A stretch of DNA of 64,000 bases from RYN-230 sp963793825. Lineage in GTDB: Bacteria > Actinomycetota > Actinomycetes > Streptosporangiales > Streptosporangiaceae. The stretch lies in the NCBI GenBank assembly GCA_963793825.1, contig CAWCBE010000007.1, positions 186,001 through 250,000 on the forward strand, read 5' to 3'. The notes under the pieces are model-generated. The model did not search any database. It worked only from the letters and a program-made list of their open reading frames with translations, and was not told the DNA's origin. Each line of letters starts with the position of its first letter. Position 1 is the stretch's first letter. Made by a program: the position numbers and the translations under genes. Below are positions 8,201 through 16,613 of this stretch, in pieces.

Positions 8201-10147
8201 CCGGTGTCGGCGGCCGAAGTCGCCGAGCGCTCCGAGGACCCGGACGCCGCGCCCGGCTGGCTGGCCAGCCTGGCGGACCAGCGCCGGGCGCTGGAGGTGC
8301 GGATCGCCGGAGAGGCACGCTGGGCGGCGGTCGAGGACGCCGGCCGGCTCCGGGACGCGCTGGGCGTGCCGCTGCCCCCGGGGGTGCCCGGCGCCTTTAC
8401 CGAGCCGGTCCCCGACCCGCTCAGTGACCTGGTGGCCCGGTATGCCCGCGGGCACGGGCCGTTCAGCATCGGCGACCTGGCCGCCCGGTACGGGCTCGGG
8501 GTCGCGGTCGTCAACGGAACCCTCCGCCGCCTGGCCGCCGAGGGGCGGATCGCCGAGGGCGAGTTCCTGCCCGGCCGCCGCGGGACGCAGTGGTGCGACG
8601 CCTCGGTGCTCCGCCTGCTGCGCCGGCGCTGCCTGGCCAAGCTGCGCAAGGAAGCGGAGCCGGTGCCCCCCGCGGCCCTGGCCGCCTTCGTGCCCGCCTG
8701 GCAGAACGCCGGGCAGTCGCCGGCCGGCCCGGACGGTTCCCGGGGCAGCCGGGGCGCCCGCCGGCCGAAGGCCGGCCCCGACGTGGTCTTCGAGGTGATC
8801 GACCAGCTGGCCGGGGCCGCGGTGCCCGCATCGGCGCTGGAGACCCTGGTCCTGCCGGGCCGGGTGCCGGGTTACCAGCCGGCCATGCTGGACGAGCTCA
8901 CGGCCGCGGGCGAAGTGGCGTGGTCGGGGGCGGGCGGCCTGCCCGGCGGGGACGGCTGGATCGTGCTGGCCCCAGCCGACACCGCGCCGCTCCTGCTCCC
9001 CCCGCCGGGCGAGATCTCGATGACCGGAGTGCATGAGGCGGTCCTGGGCGCGCTGGACGGCGGCGGCGCCCTGTTCTTCCGGATGCTCGCGGACCGGGCG
9101 GCGGCGCTGCTCCCGGAGCACGACCGGGCGCTGGCCAGTGACGCCGCCGTGGCCGCGGCCATCTGGGACCTGGTGTGGGCCGGGCGGCTCAGCAACGACA
9201 CGCTGGCGGCGCTGCGCACCGTGCTGGGCACCGGCCGGCCGGTGGCCGACGGCGTCACCGGCAGTGCCACCGGCGGGGGGTACGTGCCCCGGCCCCGGCC
9301 CCGGCCGGCCGCCCGGGCCGGCTCGCGCCGGCGCGGTTTCGGCCGGCCCGCCATGCCCAGCCGGACCGGGCCGCCCACCGTCACCGGGCGCTGGTCCCTG
9401 GTCCCGCCCGCCGATCCCGACCCGACCCGCCGGCTGCACGCGCTCGCCCGGACGCTGCTGGACCGGCACGGGATCCTGCTGCGCGGCACGGTGGCCGCCG
9501 AGCGCGTGCCGGGCGGGTTCGCCGCCATCTACCCGGTACTCCGGGCCATGGAGGATGCCGGGCAATGCCGCCGCGGCTACTTCGTGGAGGGCCTGGGGGC
9601 CGCGCAGTTCGCGCTGCCCGGGGCGGTGGACCGGATGCGCGCGCTGGCCGCGGAGAGCAGCGCGGTCCCGGAGTCAGCCGATCCGTGGCGCCCGCCCGAT
9701 CCCTGGATGCAGCCGGGCACGTGGGCACCGCCTGCGGCCCGGGCGCCGCAGGCGCCCGCGGGCCCCGGGGCGGACACCCCGGTCGTGCTGGCGGCCGGAG
9801 ACCCGGCCAACCCGTTCGGCGCAGCGCTGCCCTGGCCGGACCGGCCGGACGAGACGCCGGGGGGCCACCGGCCCGGTCGGAAGGCGGGGGCGGTCGTCGT
9901 CCTGGCCGGCGGGGACCTCGTGCTGTACGTGGAACGCGGCGGGAAGACCCTGCTGTCCTGGACGAGTGACCCCGCGGTGCTGGGGCCGACGGCGGCAGCA
10001 CTGGCCGGGGCCATCCGCAGCGGAGCCCTGGGCCGGCTAACAATCGAGCGGGCCGACGGCGCGCCGGTGCACGACTCGCCGCTGGCCCAGGCACTGGACC
10101 GGGCCGGCTTCCGGGCCACGCCGCGCGGGCTGCGGCTGCGTGGCTGA
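5231..10147 (+). CDS. lhr: Lhr-family ATP-dependent superfamily 2 helicase
   Basis: Lhr-type helicases are 3'-5' DNA/RNA helicases linked to DNA repair. From the ATG at 5231 the protein is 1638 residues, at the long end for bacterial Lhr. Helicase motifs are in order: Walker A APTGSGKT (63-70), DEVH (187-190), SAT (224-226) and QRTGRAGH (447-454). A long C-terminal half follows with the winged-helix and Lhr C-terminal regions. Several Pro/Gly-rich inserts (about 340-370 and 1350-1400) are lineage-specific padding. An upstream in-frame start exists but would overlap the preceding gene by about 100 bp. The last codons are copied in a 42-bp tandem repeat just past the stop. Confidence 0.95.
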   Translation: MTPSPHQPRPGQPGDGGASGRDALEGFSAVTRDWFAAAFAAPTPAQAQAWAAIGKGENTLVIAPTGSGKTLAAFLWALDRLAAAPAPDDPKQRCRVLYISPLKALAVDIERNLRAPLTGIRHAAQAMGHPEPDISVAVRTGDTGPDERRRLATRPPDILITTPESLFLLLTSKARDALRSVDTVIIDEVHALAGSKRGAHLALSLERLDALSPSLPPAQRIGLSATVRPAETVASFLAGARPVTIAAPPSSKELDLQIVVPVEDMTDLDPPPGAADDGAEGPAQRRSIWPHVEERVLDLIEQHRSTIVFANSRRLAERLCARLNELAAERAELRASPPSGEPTPDGTALPGNPPGQPGPGGPQRAREAPPAQIMAQAGATGGALPEVARAHHGSVSRQERAQIEEALKAGRLPAVVATSSLELGIDMGAVDLVVQVESPPSVASGLQRTGRAGHNVGDVSRGVIFPKYQGDLVQSAVVARRMRGGQIESLSMPRNPLDVLAQQIVAMTAMDDWDVSELEQVVRRAAPFAGLTRPVLEAVLDMLAGRYPSEEFAELRPRLVWDRTTGQLHGRPGAQRLAVTSGGTIPDRGLFGVFLAASQREANGRHSHRVGELDEEMVYESRVGDVFVLGASSWRIEDITADQVLVSPAPGQPGKLPFWHGDAPGRPVELGRALGAYCRELGAMSEQDAVARLRADGLDVLAAANLVRYLTDQREATGYLPDDRTLVLERFRDELGDWRLVLHSPFGAQVHAPWALAITARLRERYQGMDVQAMHTDDGIVIRVPDTEEPPPAGIAELAPEDVEQIVTDEVGSSALFASRFRECAARALLLPRRQPGRRSPLWQQRQRSAQLLSVARKYGTFPIVLETVRECLQDVFDVPGLTGLMQDLAARKIRLVEVETPTPSPFGRSMLFRYVGAFMYEGDAPLAERRAQALALDSSLLAELLGQADLRELLDPAVVGEAEQELQRLAPGRKCRGMEGVADLLRAIGPVSAAEVAERSEDPDAAPGWLASLADQRRALEVRIAGEARWAAVEDAGRLRDALGVPLPPGVPGAFTEPVPDPLSDLVARYARGHGPFSIGDLAARYGLGVAVVNGTLRRLAAEGRIAEGEFLPGRRGTQWCDASVLRLLRRRCLAKLRKEAEPVPPAALAAFVPAWQNAGQSPAGPDGSRGSRGARRPKAGPDVVFEVIDQLAGAAVPASALETLVLPGRVPGYQPAMLDELTAAGEVAWSGAGGLPGGDGWIVLAPADTAPLLLPPPGEISMTGVHEAVLGALDGGGALFFRMLADRAAALLPEHDRALASDAAVAAAIWDLVWAGRLSNDTLAALRTVLGTGRPVADGVTGSATGGGYVPRPRPRPAARAGSRRRGFGRPAMPSRTGPPTVTGRWSLVPPADPDPTRRLHALARTLLDRHGILLRGTVAAERVPGGFAAIYPVLRAMEDAGQCRRGYFVEGLGAAQFALPGAVDRMRALAAESSAVPESADPWRPPDPWMQPGTWAPPAARAPQAPAGPGADTPVVLAAGDPANPFGAALPWPDRPDETPGGHRPGRKAGAVVVLAGGDLVLYVERGGKTLLSWTSDPAVLGPTAAALAGAIRSGALGRLTIERADGAPVHDSPLAQALDRAGFRATPRGLRLRG

Positions 10148-10242
10148 GCGGCCCGGCCACGCCGGCGCGGCCTGCGGCTGCGGGGCTGAGCGGCCCGGCC
10201 ACGCCGGCGCGGCCTGCGGCTGCGGGGCTGAGCGGCCCGGCC
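10142..10242 (+). repeat. 42-bp tandem repeat copying the 3' end of lhr
   Basis: A 42-bp unit starting GGCTGAGCGGCCCGGCCACG occurs at 10142, 10184 and, as a partial copy, at 10226. The first copy contains the lhr stop codon (TGA at 10145-10147), so each unit repeats the final Gly codon, the stop and the sequence after it. The rest of 10243-10460 is GC-rich, has no convincing gene and must carry the promoter of the GH25 gene. Confidence 0.9.
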
Positions 10243-10460
10243 TCCACCAGGTCGCTGCCCCGGCCAGACAGCCCGGCCACGAGTCCGGCGGCCACCTGCC
10301 AGCACCCCTGGCGTCTGCCCGCGCCGACTCCCCGGCGGTCGAGCCTGGCGTCGCCCGGGTGGTGGCCCGCACCAGGGTGGGTAACAGCACCACGGAGAGG
10401 CCGTTGAGCCCTTAAGGTTGGGCGGCATTGACGCGGGGGCGCGGCACGGGAGGACTACAG

Positions 10461-11378
10461 ATGGCGGACGCGCAGGGTGTTGACGTCTCGAACTTCCAGC
10501 CCTCCTTCGACTGGCAGGCGGAAAAGGGCCGGATATCCTTCGCGTTCGTCAAGGCGACCGAGGGCACGACGTTCGCCGACCCGGACTTCGGAACGAACTG
10601 GCGGGAGGCGGGTGCGATCGGCCTGGTCCGCGGCGCCTATCACTTCGCGCACCCGAGGAACCCGGCCGCCGCCGAGGTCAGCGCGTTCCTCGCGGTCGTC
10701 CGGGCGCAGGGACTGCACAGCGGCGACCTGCTCGCCCTGGACCTGGAAACGACCGACGGCCTGCAGCCGGCCCAGGTGGCCAGCTACGCGCGGGCATGGT
10801 GCGACGGGGTCGCCAAGGCGACCGGGCATACCCCGGTCGTCTACACCTTCCTGAGCTTCGCCCAGCAGGGCAACTGCGCCGGGCTGGGCCGGTTCCCGCT
10901 GTGGATCGCCGAGCCGTCGGCACCGGCCGGGCATCCGGCCGTTCCCCAGCCGTGGACCACCTGGCACTTTCACCAGTACGGGACGACCAGGGTCGGCAAC
11001 AACATCGTGGACACCGACGTGTTCAACGGGAACACCGCCGCCCTGCGTGCTTTCGCCAACCCAGCCCACGCACCCCAGGAGGACGACGTGCAGAGCGGCA
11101 CCCTGAACAACGGCGCGGACGCGGTGACCGCCATCTCGATTCCGGAGGGCAGCGCGCGGACGATCGGGTTCGGCTGCGACAACGGGCTGCAGAAGTTGCC
11201 GCCCGCCCGGCTCCGGGTAGCCATCTGGCACGGCGCCTGGCAGGTGCATGATCCCGTGGTCATCGACGGGGCCAGGGGCCAGGCGGTGATCGGGTTCAGC
11301 AACCCGTCCAAGACGTCGGTGGTCTCGGTGCAGCGCCTGGACGCCGGCGAGGTCAGCGTCGGCTATCACGTGTCCTGA
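10461..11378 (+). CDS. Glycoside hydrolase family 25 (lysozyme-like) protein
   Basis: GH25 enzymes cleave the MurNAc-GlcNAc bond of peptidoglycan. The 305-residue product starts at ATG 10461 behind GGGAGGA. Residues 1-200 show the GH25 pattern: GVDVSNFQPSFDW near the N-terminus, FVKATEGTTFADPDF, and the acidic DLET signature in LALDLETTDG. Residues 215-305 form an extra beta-rich domain of unknown role. No signal peptide is visible, so export, if any, is by another route. The 3' end overlaps the convergent P450 gene by 13 bp. The family call is firm; substrate and location are inference. Confidence 0.9.
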   Translation: MADAQGVDVSNFQPSFDWQAEKGRISFAFVKATEGTTFADPDFGTNWREAGAIGLVRGAYHFAHPRNPAAAEVSAFLAVVRAQGLHSGDLLALDLETTDGLQPAQVASYARAWCDGVAKATGHTPVVYTFLSFAQQGNCAGLGRFPLWIAEPSAPAGHPAVPQPWTTWHFHQYGTTRVGNNIVDTDVFNGNTAALRAFANPAHAPQEDDVQSGTLNNGADAVTAISIPEGSARTIGFGCDNGLQKLPPARLRVAIWHGAWQVHDPVVIDGARGQAVIGFSNPSKTSVVSVQRLDAGEVSVGYHVS

Positions 11379-12604
11379 GCGGCACCGGACGGCACCGGAT
11401 CCCACCGGGCGTGCAGCGCCGGTGGCTTGCGGAACACCAGGCCGTGCGGGGTGGATGGCCGCTGGTCGAGCCGCAGCCCGGGCAGCAGCCGCAGCATCGC
11501 CCCGAGTGCGGCCTCCGCCTCCAGCCGCGCCAGGTGCGCACCGAGGCAGAAGTGCGGCCCGTGCGCGAAGGCGAGGTGCTTCCGCGCGTTGCCCCGCCGG
11601 ACCCGAAACTGATCCGGGTCGGCAAACACGCCAGGATCACGCCCGGCCCCGGCCAGCGACACGGTCACCAGGTCACCGTGGCCGATAACCGCATCACCAA
11701 GCGTGACGCCACGGGTCGCGTACCGGTCCACCACCGCGGCGGCCGGCTCCAGCCGCAGGGACTCCTCGACCGCGGCGGCCACCAGGCCAGGGTCCTCGCG
11801 CACCAGGTCCAGCTGGCCGGGGTGGGTCAGCAGGTGCCAGGCGGCATTGGTGATCATTCCCTCGGTGGTCTCGATCCCGCCGAACAGCAGTACCGCGGCG
11901 TTGGAGACGACCTCCGTGCTGGTCAGGCCATCAGCGGAGGCCCCGGCCATGCCGGGCAGGCCGCCCCCGGGCGCCGCGCGCAGGCGGTCACTCAGCTCCC
12001 GGAAGGCGGCCGCCCCCGCGTGCTGGTGGTCCGTGCTGCCCGCAGCCTCGCCTGCCAGTTCCGACACCGCGGTCACGATCGCGTCGTACCAGCGCAGCAG
12101 GGTGCCCGGCTCCGTGTCCGCCAGGCCGAGGACGCGGGCCATCACCGCCACCGCCAGCGGCCCGGCCACGCTCCGCCGCAGCTCGGCCCGGCCGGCCGGG
12201 CGGATGGCGAGCACCAGCTGGGCCGCGTCGGCGGCCACGAAGCCGGCCAGGCGCTCATGCACCGCGCCCCGGGAGAACGGGTCGGCGAATGGCCGCCGGT
12301 GCCGGCTGTGCGCCGCGCCGTCCAGCGACAGCATGCTCGGGCCGACCACGCGCGCGGTGGAGAACCGCGGGTCATCCACGGTGAACGTCGCGCTGTCCCG
12401 CATCACCTCCACGGCCCGGTCATACCGGGTGACCAGCCACCCGTTCAGGGACGGCACCCAGGACACCGGTTCGGCTGCCCGCAGCCGGGCCAGCGCAGGA
12501 TGCGGGTCATCGCCGAGCTCGGCGAGAGTGACGGCCGCGCCGAGCGGATACCGGCTGGCCCGCGCGGCCATCATCGCCTCCGGGGTGGTAGCGTCACCGG
12601 TCAT
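11366..12604 (-). CDS. Cytochrome P450
   Basis: The 412-residue haem-thiolate monooxygenase has an I-helix GGIETTE (242-248), an ExxR motif ESLR (281-284) and a haem-binding loop FAHGPHFCLGAHLAR with Cys353 as iron ligand. The usual acidic-Thr pair of the I-helix is present as ETT. It looks like a soluble bacterial class I P450; no ferredoxin or reductase gene is next to it, so electron partners must be elsewhere. Substrate is unknown. A degraded second copy of the gene lies 4.4 kb away in the same orientation (16980-17139). Confidence 0.95.
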   Translation of the reverse strand: MTGDATTPEAMMAARASRYPLGAAVTLAELGDDPHPALARLRAAEPVSWVPSLNGWLVTRYDRAVEVMRDSATFTVDDPRFSTARVVGPSMLSLDGAAHSRHRRPFADPFSRGAVHERLAGFVAADAAQLVLAIRPAGRAELRRSVAGPLAVAVMARVLGLADTEPGTLLRWYDAIVTAVSELAGEAAGSTDHQHAGAAAFRELSDRLRAAPGGGLPGMAGASADGLTSTEVVSNAAVLLFGGIETTEGMITNAAWHLLTHPGQLDLVREDPGLVAAAVEESLRLEPAAAVVDRYATRGVTLGDAVIGHGDLVTVSLAGAGRDPGVFADPDQFRVRRGNARKHLAFAHGPHFCLGAHLARLEAEAALGAMLRLLPGLRLDQRPSTPHGLVFRKPPALHARWDPVPSGAAQDT

Positions 12605-12812
12605 GCCACGACGCTAGTGGGCTCACGGTCGGCCCACCGCCCTGGGCGGCCTGACCGGCGGCCGTGGATCAGCGGCTCGGAGGTAGTGCCGCCGAAGGCG
12701 TTCCAGTCGACGAATCCCATCGCAGGGTGCTAATACCGGCCTGGCGGCAGGAGATTTCAGCAGCGGCGCCAGCCCGGTCAATCCGCCGGCGGTACGGTGC
12801 GTTTTTTGGCCG

Positions 12813-12834
12813 GGCCTGAACCAGATGCACACGA
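12813..12834 (-). repeat. 22-bp direct repeat, left copy
   Basis: The sequence GGCCTGAACCAGATGCACAC plus GA occurs here and again, identical and in the same orientation, at 17204-17225. In both places it lies upstream of a P450 start region on the minus strand, 209 bp from the intact gene and 65 bp from the remnant. The two copies bracket the polysaccharide mini-operon. Confidence 0.9.
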
Positions 12835-12862
12835 CCTCACGACGCTGGGACGGCACACGGCG

Positions 12863-14086
12863 CTAGCTCGCCTGGCGCAGCGGGAGCGAGGGGGTGAACT
12901 CGGCCGGAGCCGGTCCCCTGCCGAAGTGGTGCGCGAGTGCCGCGACGGACCGCTCGGCGGCGCGGCCGTCCCCGTAAGGGTTGACCGCACCGGCCATGGC
13001 CGCGTACGCGGCCGGATCGGTGAGCAGCTGATTCGTGGCCTGCACGATGAGGTCATGGTCGGTGCCGACGAGCCGGACCGTGCCGGCCCGGACCGCCTCC
13101 GGCCGCTCGGTGGTATCCCGCATGACCAGCACCGGCTTACCCAGGCTGGGCCCCTCTTCCTGCACTCCGCCGCTGTCGGTGAGGATCAGGCTGGCCCGGT
13201 TCATCACCCGGGCGAAGCCACCGTAGGGCAGCGGGCCGGTGACCGTGACGTTGGGCAGGTGGCCGATGGCGGGCAGCACGGCCTCGCGGACCAGCGGGTT
13301 AGCGTGCATGGGGAAGACCACCCGCAGCTCTGGGTGGGCCGCGGCCACCGTGGCCAGGGCCCGGGCCGCCTCCCGCATCGGGCGCCCCCAGGACTCCCGG
13401 CGGTGGGCGGTGACCAGGAGCACGGGGGCCGGGTCGGCGTCGAGGTCCGACAGCGCCGGGTCGCCGTAGCCGTGGGCGCCGGATGACGCCCAGAGCAGCG
13501 CGTCGATGACTGTGTTGCCGGTGACGGTGATCGCGGACGGATGGACGTTCTCGGCCAGCAGATTGGCGCGGCTCGTCGCGGTCGGGGCCAGGTGCAAGGT
13601 GGCCAGCTGGGTGGCCAGGCGGCGGTTGATCTCCTCCGGGTATGGCGAGTAGGGGTCGTCCGTGCGCAGCCCGGCCTCCAGGTGCACGACCGGGATCTTC
13701 TCGTAGAACGCGGCGAGCGCGGCAGCGAACACGGTGGTGGTGTCGCCCTGCACGACCACGGCGTCCGGGCGCTGCGCGGCCAGCAGGCCCTGCACGCCAG
13801 CCAGGGCGCGGGTGGTGATGTCGGTCAGCGTCTGCCCGGGCTGATGGATGTCCAGATCGAAGTCGGGCGTGACCCCGAATACCTCGTTGACCTGGTCGAG
13901 CATGGAGCGGTGCTGCGCGGTGACCGCCACCAGCGGGGTGAACAGGGGTGACTCCTGGAGCGCCCGGATCAGCGGCGCAACCTTGATGGCTTCCGGCCGG
14001 GTGCCGTAGACCACCATGATGCGCAACGGGTCCGCGGCCCCCCCGCGTGCGCGGGAAATGCTGGTGACAGTGTGCGTGCCGGACAT
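12863..14086 (-). CDS. wecB: Non-hydrolysing UDP-N-acetylglucosamine 2-epimerase
   Basis: The enzyme interconverts UDP-GlcNAc and UDP-ManNAc for surface polysaccharide synthesis. The 407-residue protein shows the family's markers: GTRPEAIKVAPLI, VQGDTTTVFAAALAAFY, HLEAGLRT, YPEEINRR, VTAHRRESWG and the nucleotide-binding DSGGVQEEGPSLGKPVLVMR. It is the last gene of a minus-strand group with a lectin-like protein, a GT2 and a small membrane protein, which fits supply of an activated amino sugar to that glycosyltransferase. Full length with no odd residues. Confidence 0.95.
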   Translation of the reverse strand: MSGTHTVTSISRARGGAADPLRIMVVYGTRPEAIKVAPLIRALQESPLFTPLVAVTAQHRSMLDQVNEVFGVTPDFDLDIHQPGQTLTDITTRALAGVQGLLAAQRPDAVVVQGDTTTVFAAALAAFYEKIPVVHLEAGLRTDDPYSPYPEEINRRLATQLATLHLAPTATSRANLLAENVHPSAITVTGNTVIDALLWASSGAHGYGDPALSDLDADPAPVLLVTAHRRESWGRPMREAARALATVAAAHPELRVVFPMHANPLVREAVLPAIGHLPNVTVTGPLPYGGFARVMNRASLILTDSGGVQEEGPSLGKPVLVMRDTTERPEAVRAGTVRLVGTDHDLIVQATNQLLTDPAAYAAMAGAVNPYGDGRAAERSVAALAHHFGRGPAPAEFTPSLPLRQAS

Positions 14087-14202
14087 GATCTTCCCTTGTG
14101 CGTGCGGGACAGGAATCCCCGTGTTGGTGATTAGGTGTGCCTGGCCATGCGGGCCTGGCTGCGGCGGACTTGGTGGTCAGGTGCGGACAGCAGCCCGCGC
14201 GG

Positions 14203-14910
14203 TTACCGCGGCGGGCTCCGCCCGGTGTGCAGGCCCGGCCGGGCCTGGCCGGCCCGTGGGCCGGCTGCCAGATTCCGCGTGCCGGCCACGGCCGGGGTCA
14301 CGTGAATGGCGGTGAACTGGGCCAGCGAATCTTCGCAGTACAGGCCCAGCGAACCGGCCAGGTAGGGGTGCTGCGTGTCGGTGAACCGGGTGAGCAGGTG
14401 CCCGTCAGCATGGACGGTGATGGTCGCGCCGGCCTGGGTTACCCGCACCTGGTGCGGGCGGCCCACCGGGAAGGCCGGGGTGCGCCCGGAGGCGAGGAAG
14501 CGCTCGCCGCCCGGGTAGGCCGGGTCCTGCTTGGAGAGCACCCAGCCGTGGGCTTCCAGGGTCAGCGCGTAGAAGCGCCGGCTGGACGTGAGATGCCAGA
14601 GCACCCAGCCGACCTCCCAGGGGTGCGGCTGGCCGGCCGCACCCCGGCGGAGCTGACGGAGCGTGCGCACGGTAAGCGTGGCGGTGAAGTTCCGGAACCG
14701 GCCCGCCGAGACCAGCAGCGCGGCGTGGGTGTCGCCGGGACTGGTGGCCCGGGCCGGTGACAGGGTGATCGGCCCGGCCGCCGTGCCGGTGACCTGCCCC
14801 TGCCCGGTGAAGACGGTGAGCCAGGGCTGGCCAGGCCGGGAGCGGCCGGTGACTCCCAGCACGACCGCGACCATCAGGCAGACGGCGGCGGCGGTCGCCG
14901 CCACGGCCAC
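14203..14910 (-). CDS. Membrane-anchored lectin-like (concanavalin-fold/DUF1080-like) protein
   Basis: The 235-residue product has one N-terminal hydrophobic segment (VAATAAAVCLMVAVVLGVTG), then a beta-rich extracytoplasmic region with the run GWVLWHLTSSRRFYALTLEA and VRVTQAGATITVHADG, which resembles DUF1080/LamG-type jelly-roll domains that bind or cleave sugars. Catalytic residues cannot be assigned. The assigned start is a GTG at 14910, but a start further upstream is possible and would increase the present 37-bp overlap with the glycosyltransferase gene. Context suggests it handles or anchors the polysaccharide made by that enzyme. Confidence 0.6.
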   Translation of the reverse strand: MAVAATAAAVCLMVAVVLGVTGRSRPGQPWLTVFTGQGQVTGTAAGPITLSPARATSPGDTHAALLVSAGRFRNFTATLTVRTLRQLRRGAAGQPHPWEVGWVLWHLTSSRRFYALTLEAHGWVLSKQDPAYPGGERFLASGRTPAFPVGRPHQVRVTQAGATITVHADGHLLTRFTDTQHPYLAGSLGLYCEDSLAQFTAIHVTPAVAGTRNLAAGPRAGQARPGLHTGRSPPR

Positions 14911-16613
14911 GGCCAGCGGGCGGCGCCTGCCCCGGCCCGCCTGCGGTCCAGGCCGCCTGGACCGCGCCGCGCTCCCGGCTGCCCCGGCCGGCTCAAAGGG
15001 CCCGGCCCGCTCAAAGGGCCCGGCCGGCTCGAAAGGGCCCGGCCGGGCTCAAATGGCCCGGCCGGAGCCGCCCCGGACCCCGCAACCGGCCCGGCGCCCG
15101 CCACGGGCCGGGCGGCCAGCGCCGGCCGCTGCCCAGCCCCAGCCCCGGCGCCGGCCCCGGCCATGGCCAGGACCGGGCGGGGAGCCAGAGCGGGGCTAGC
15201 GGCCAGGGAACGGCCGGCCAGCACGTCCGGGCCACCCGCCAGAGCTGGAGCCGGGGCCGGGCTGGACCCGGCCGGGCTGGCCGCGGGCACCTGCGCGGCG
15301 GGTCCTTCCGCGACCCGGGCGGTCTTGGCCCAGCCGCTGCGGCCACGCACCGCCCGGAAGGCTGCCCACCAGCCGGAGGCGTAGCACAGCATGCTGTAGG
15401 CCACGTACACGTGGGCCAGCCCGGCCGCTGTCCGCAGCCGCAGCCCGGTGGCCCGTTCCCGTTTCCAGTACACCCAGCTGTAGGCCAGCGCGGGGCCCAC
15501 GCACAGCAGGTAGGTCACGGCAACCCACCAACCGAACGGATGGTGCCCCGTAGCCGCGAGCACCGCGCAGTAGGCCATGCCCACCACGAATGAGGCCGAC
15601 AGCAGTGAGGCGATGAGGACGATGCCCGGGGTGGTCAGCACGTACAGCAGGTCGGTCCGGCCGCGGTAGGGGCTGCGCAGCACGGCCGGGATGAGCCGCC
15701 AGCCTTGCAGGTTGCCCTGGAACCAGCGGGTTCGCTGCCGGATGAGCCGCCTGAGCTCGACGACGCCCTGCTGGTGCACCCACGCGGTCGGGCAGTACTC
15801 GATGCGCCAGCCTGTCACGGCCAGCCGCACGCCCAGGTCGAGGTCCTCGGTGAGGCTCCGGGTCCATGGTGCGGGCCCGAGCGACTGCAGCGCCGACAGA
15901 CGGCAGAACTGGCCGTTGCCGCCCAGGCACACGCTGCCCAGGTGCCGGCGTCCCTGCTGGAACACCTCGGTATAGATGACGAACTCCATGTCCTGCATCC
16001 GGGCCAGCACGCTCTGGTCGCGGTTGTTGATCCGCACCCCGACCTGCACCGCGCCCACACCCGGATCGTCGAAGTACGGGCCGACCTCGCTGACCGCGCG
16101 CGGGTCGAGGCGGCCGTCCGCGTCCACCACGGTGATGATCACGCTGTCCGGGTCGCGGCCGTCCAGCCGCCCGCTGCCGGCCAGGTAGCGGAGCGCCGCG
16201 TTCAGCGCCTCGCCCTTGCCCTGCCGGGCCTCGGGCGGGCGCCGGCTGAGCAGCCAGACCCGCCCATCGGCGACACCGGAGACGGCCGCCGCCGTGCCGT
16301 CGTCTGAGCCGTCGTCGATGACCAGGACCGCGACGTCGCCCGCGGGCACCGACAGCAACCGGCGCAGGCTGCGCTCGATCACCAGCTCCTCGTTGAGGCA
16401 GGGCATGAGGAAGACGAAGAGCTTCTCCGTGGCCGCCAGTACCGGATCGGCCGTCATGGCCACCGGGCGCCGGGACAGCGCCAGCATGCCGAAGCCGTAG
16501 CACAGGCTCAGCGCCACCAGCGCGGCGGCCAGCCAGGGCAGCGGTCCGTCCCAGCCGAGATGCCCGGCCGCCGACAGCACAGCCAGGCCCTGGTGGGCGG
16601 ACGGGCTGCTCAT
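14874..16613 (-). CDS. Membrane glycosyltransferase family 2, processive type
   Basis: The 579-residue protein has an N-terminal membrane segment (25-47), a GT-A catalytic domain with DDGSDD (100-105), DADG (164-167), TEDLDL (255-260) and QRTRW (293-297), and C-terminal membrane segments (about 330-400). These D, DxD, TED and QxxRW motifs are those of processive beta-glycan synthases such as hyaluronan, chitin and poly-GlcNAc synthases. Residues from about 430 are a Pro/Ala/Gly-rich tail coded partly by an 18-bp repeat. It overlaps the small membrane gene by 4 bp at its start. The product sugar is not known; nearby wecB suggests GlcNAc or ManNAc. Confidence 0.88.
   Translation of the reverse strand: MSSPSAHQGLAVLSAAGHLGWDGPLPWLAAALVALSLCYGFGMLALSRRPVAMTADPVLAATEKLFVFLMPCLNEELVIERSLRRLLSVPAGDVAVLVIDDGSDDGTAAAVSGVADGRVWLLSRRPPEARQGKGEALNAALRYLAGSGRLDGRDPDSVIITVVDADGRLDPRAVSEVGPYFDDPGVGAVQVGVRINNRDQSVLARMQDMEFVIYTEVFQQGRRHLGSVCLGGNGQFCRLSALQSLGPAPWTRSLTEDLDLGVRLAVTGWRIEYCPTAWVHQQGVVELRRLIRQRTRWFQGNLQGWRLIPAVLRSPYRGRTDLLYVLTTPGIVLIASLLSASFVVGMAYCAVLAATGHHPFGWWVAVTYLLCVGPALAYSWVYWKRERATGLRLRTAAGLAHVYVAYSMLCYASGWWAAFRAVRGRSGWAKTARVAEGPAAQVPAASPAGSSPAPAPALAGGPDVLAGRSLAASPALAPRPVLAMAGAGAGAGAGQRPALAARPVAGAGPVAGSGAAPAGPFEPGRALSSRPGPLSGPGPLSRPGQPGARRGPGGLDRRRAGAGAARWPWPWRRPPPPSA
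14991..15063 (-). repeat. Short tandem repeat in the glycosyltransferase tail
   Basis: Four copies of a unit of about 18 bp, GCTCAAAGGGCCCGGCC with small variations, start at 14991, 15009, 15027 and 15047. They code for the Pro/Gly/Ser-rich C-terminal tail of the GT2 protein and are likely to vary in copy number. Confidence 0.8.

Noticed and set aside
6164..9565. Open frame of more than 1100 codons on the minus strand
   Set aside because: It is antisense to lhr, its translation is His/Gln/Arg/Gly-rich with no domain, and it is a by-product of GC-rich third positions.
10140..10415. Plus-strand frame over the 42-bp repeat
   Set aside because: Its repetitive sequence is only the lhr 3' end in another frame.
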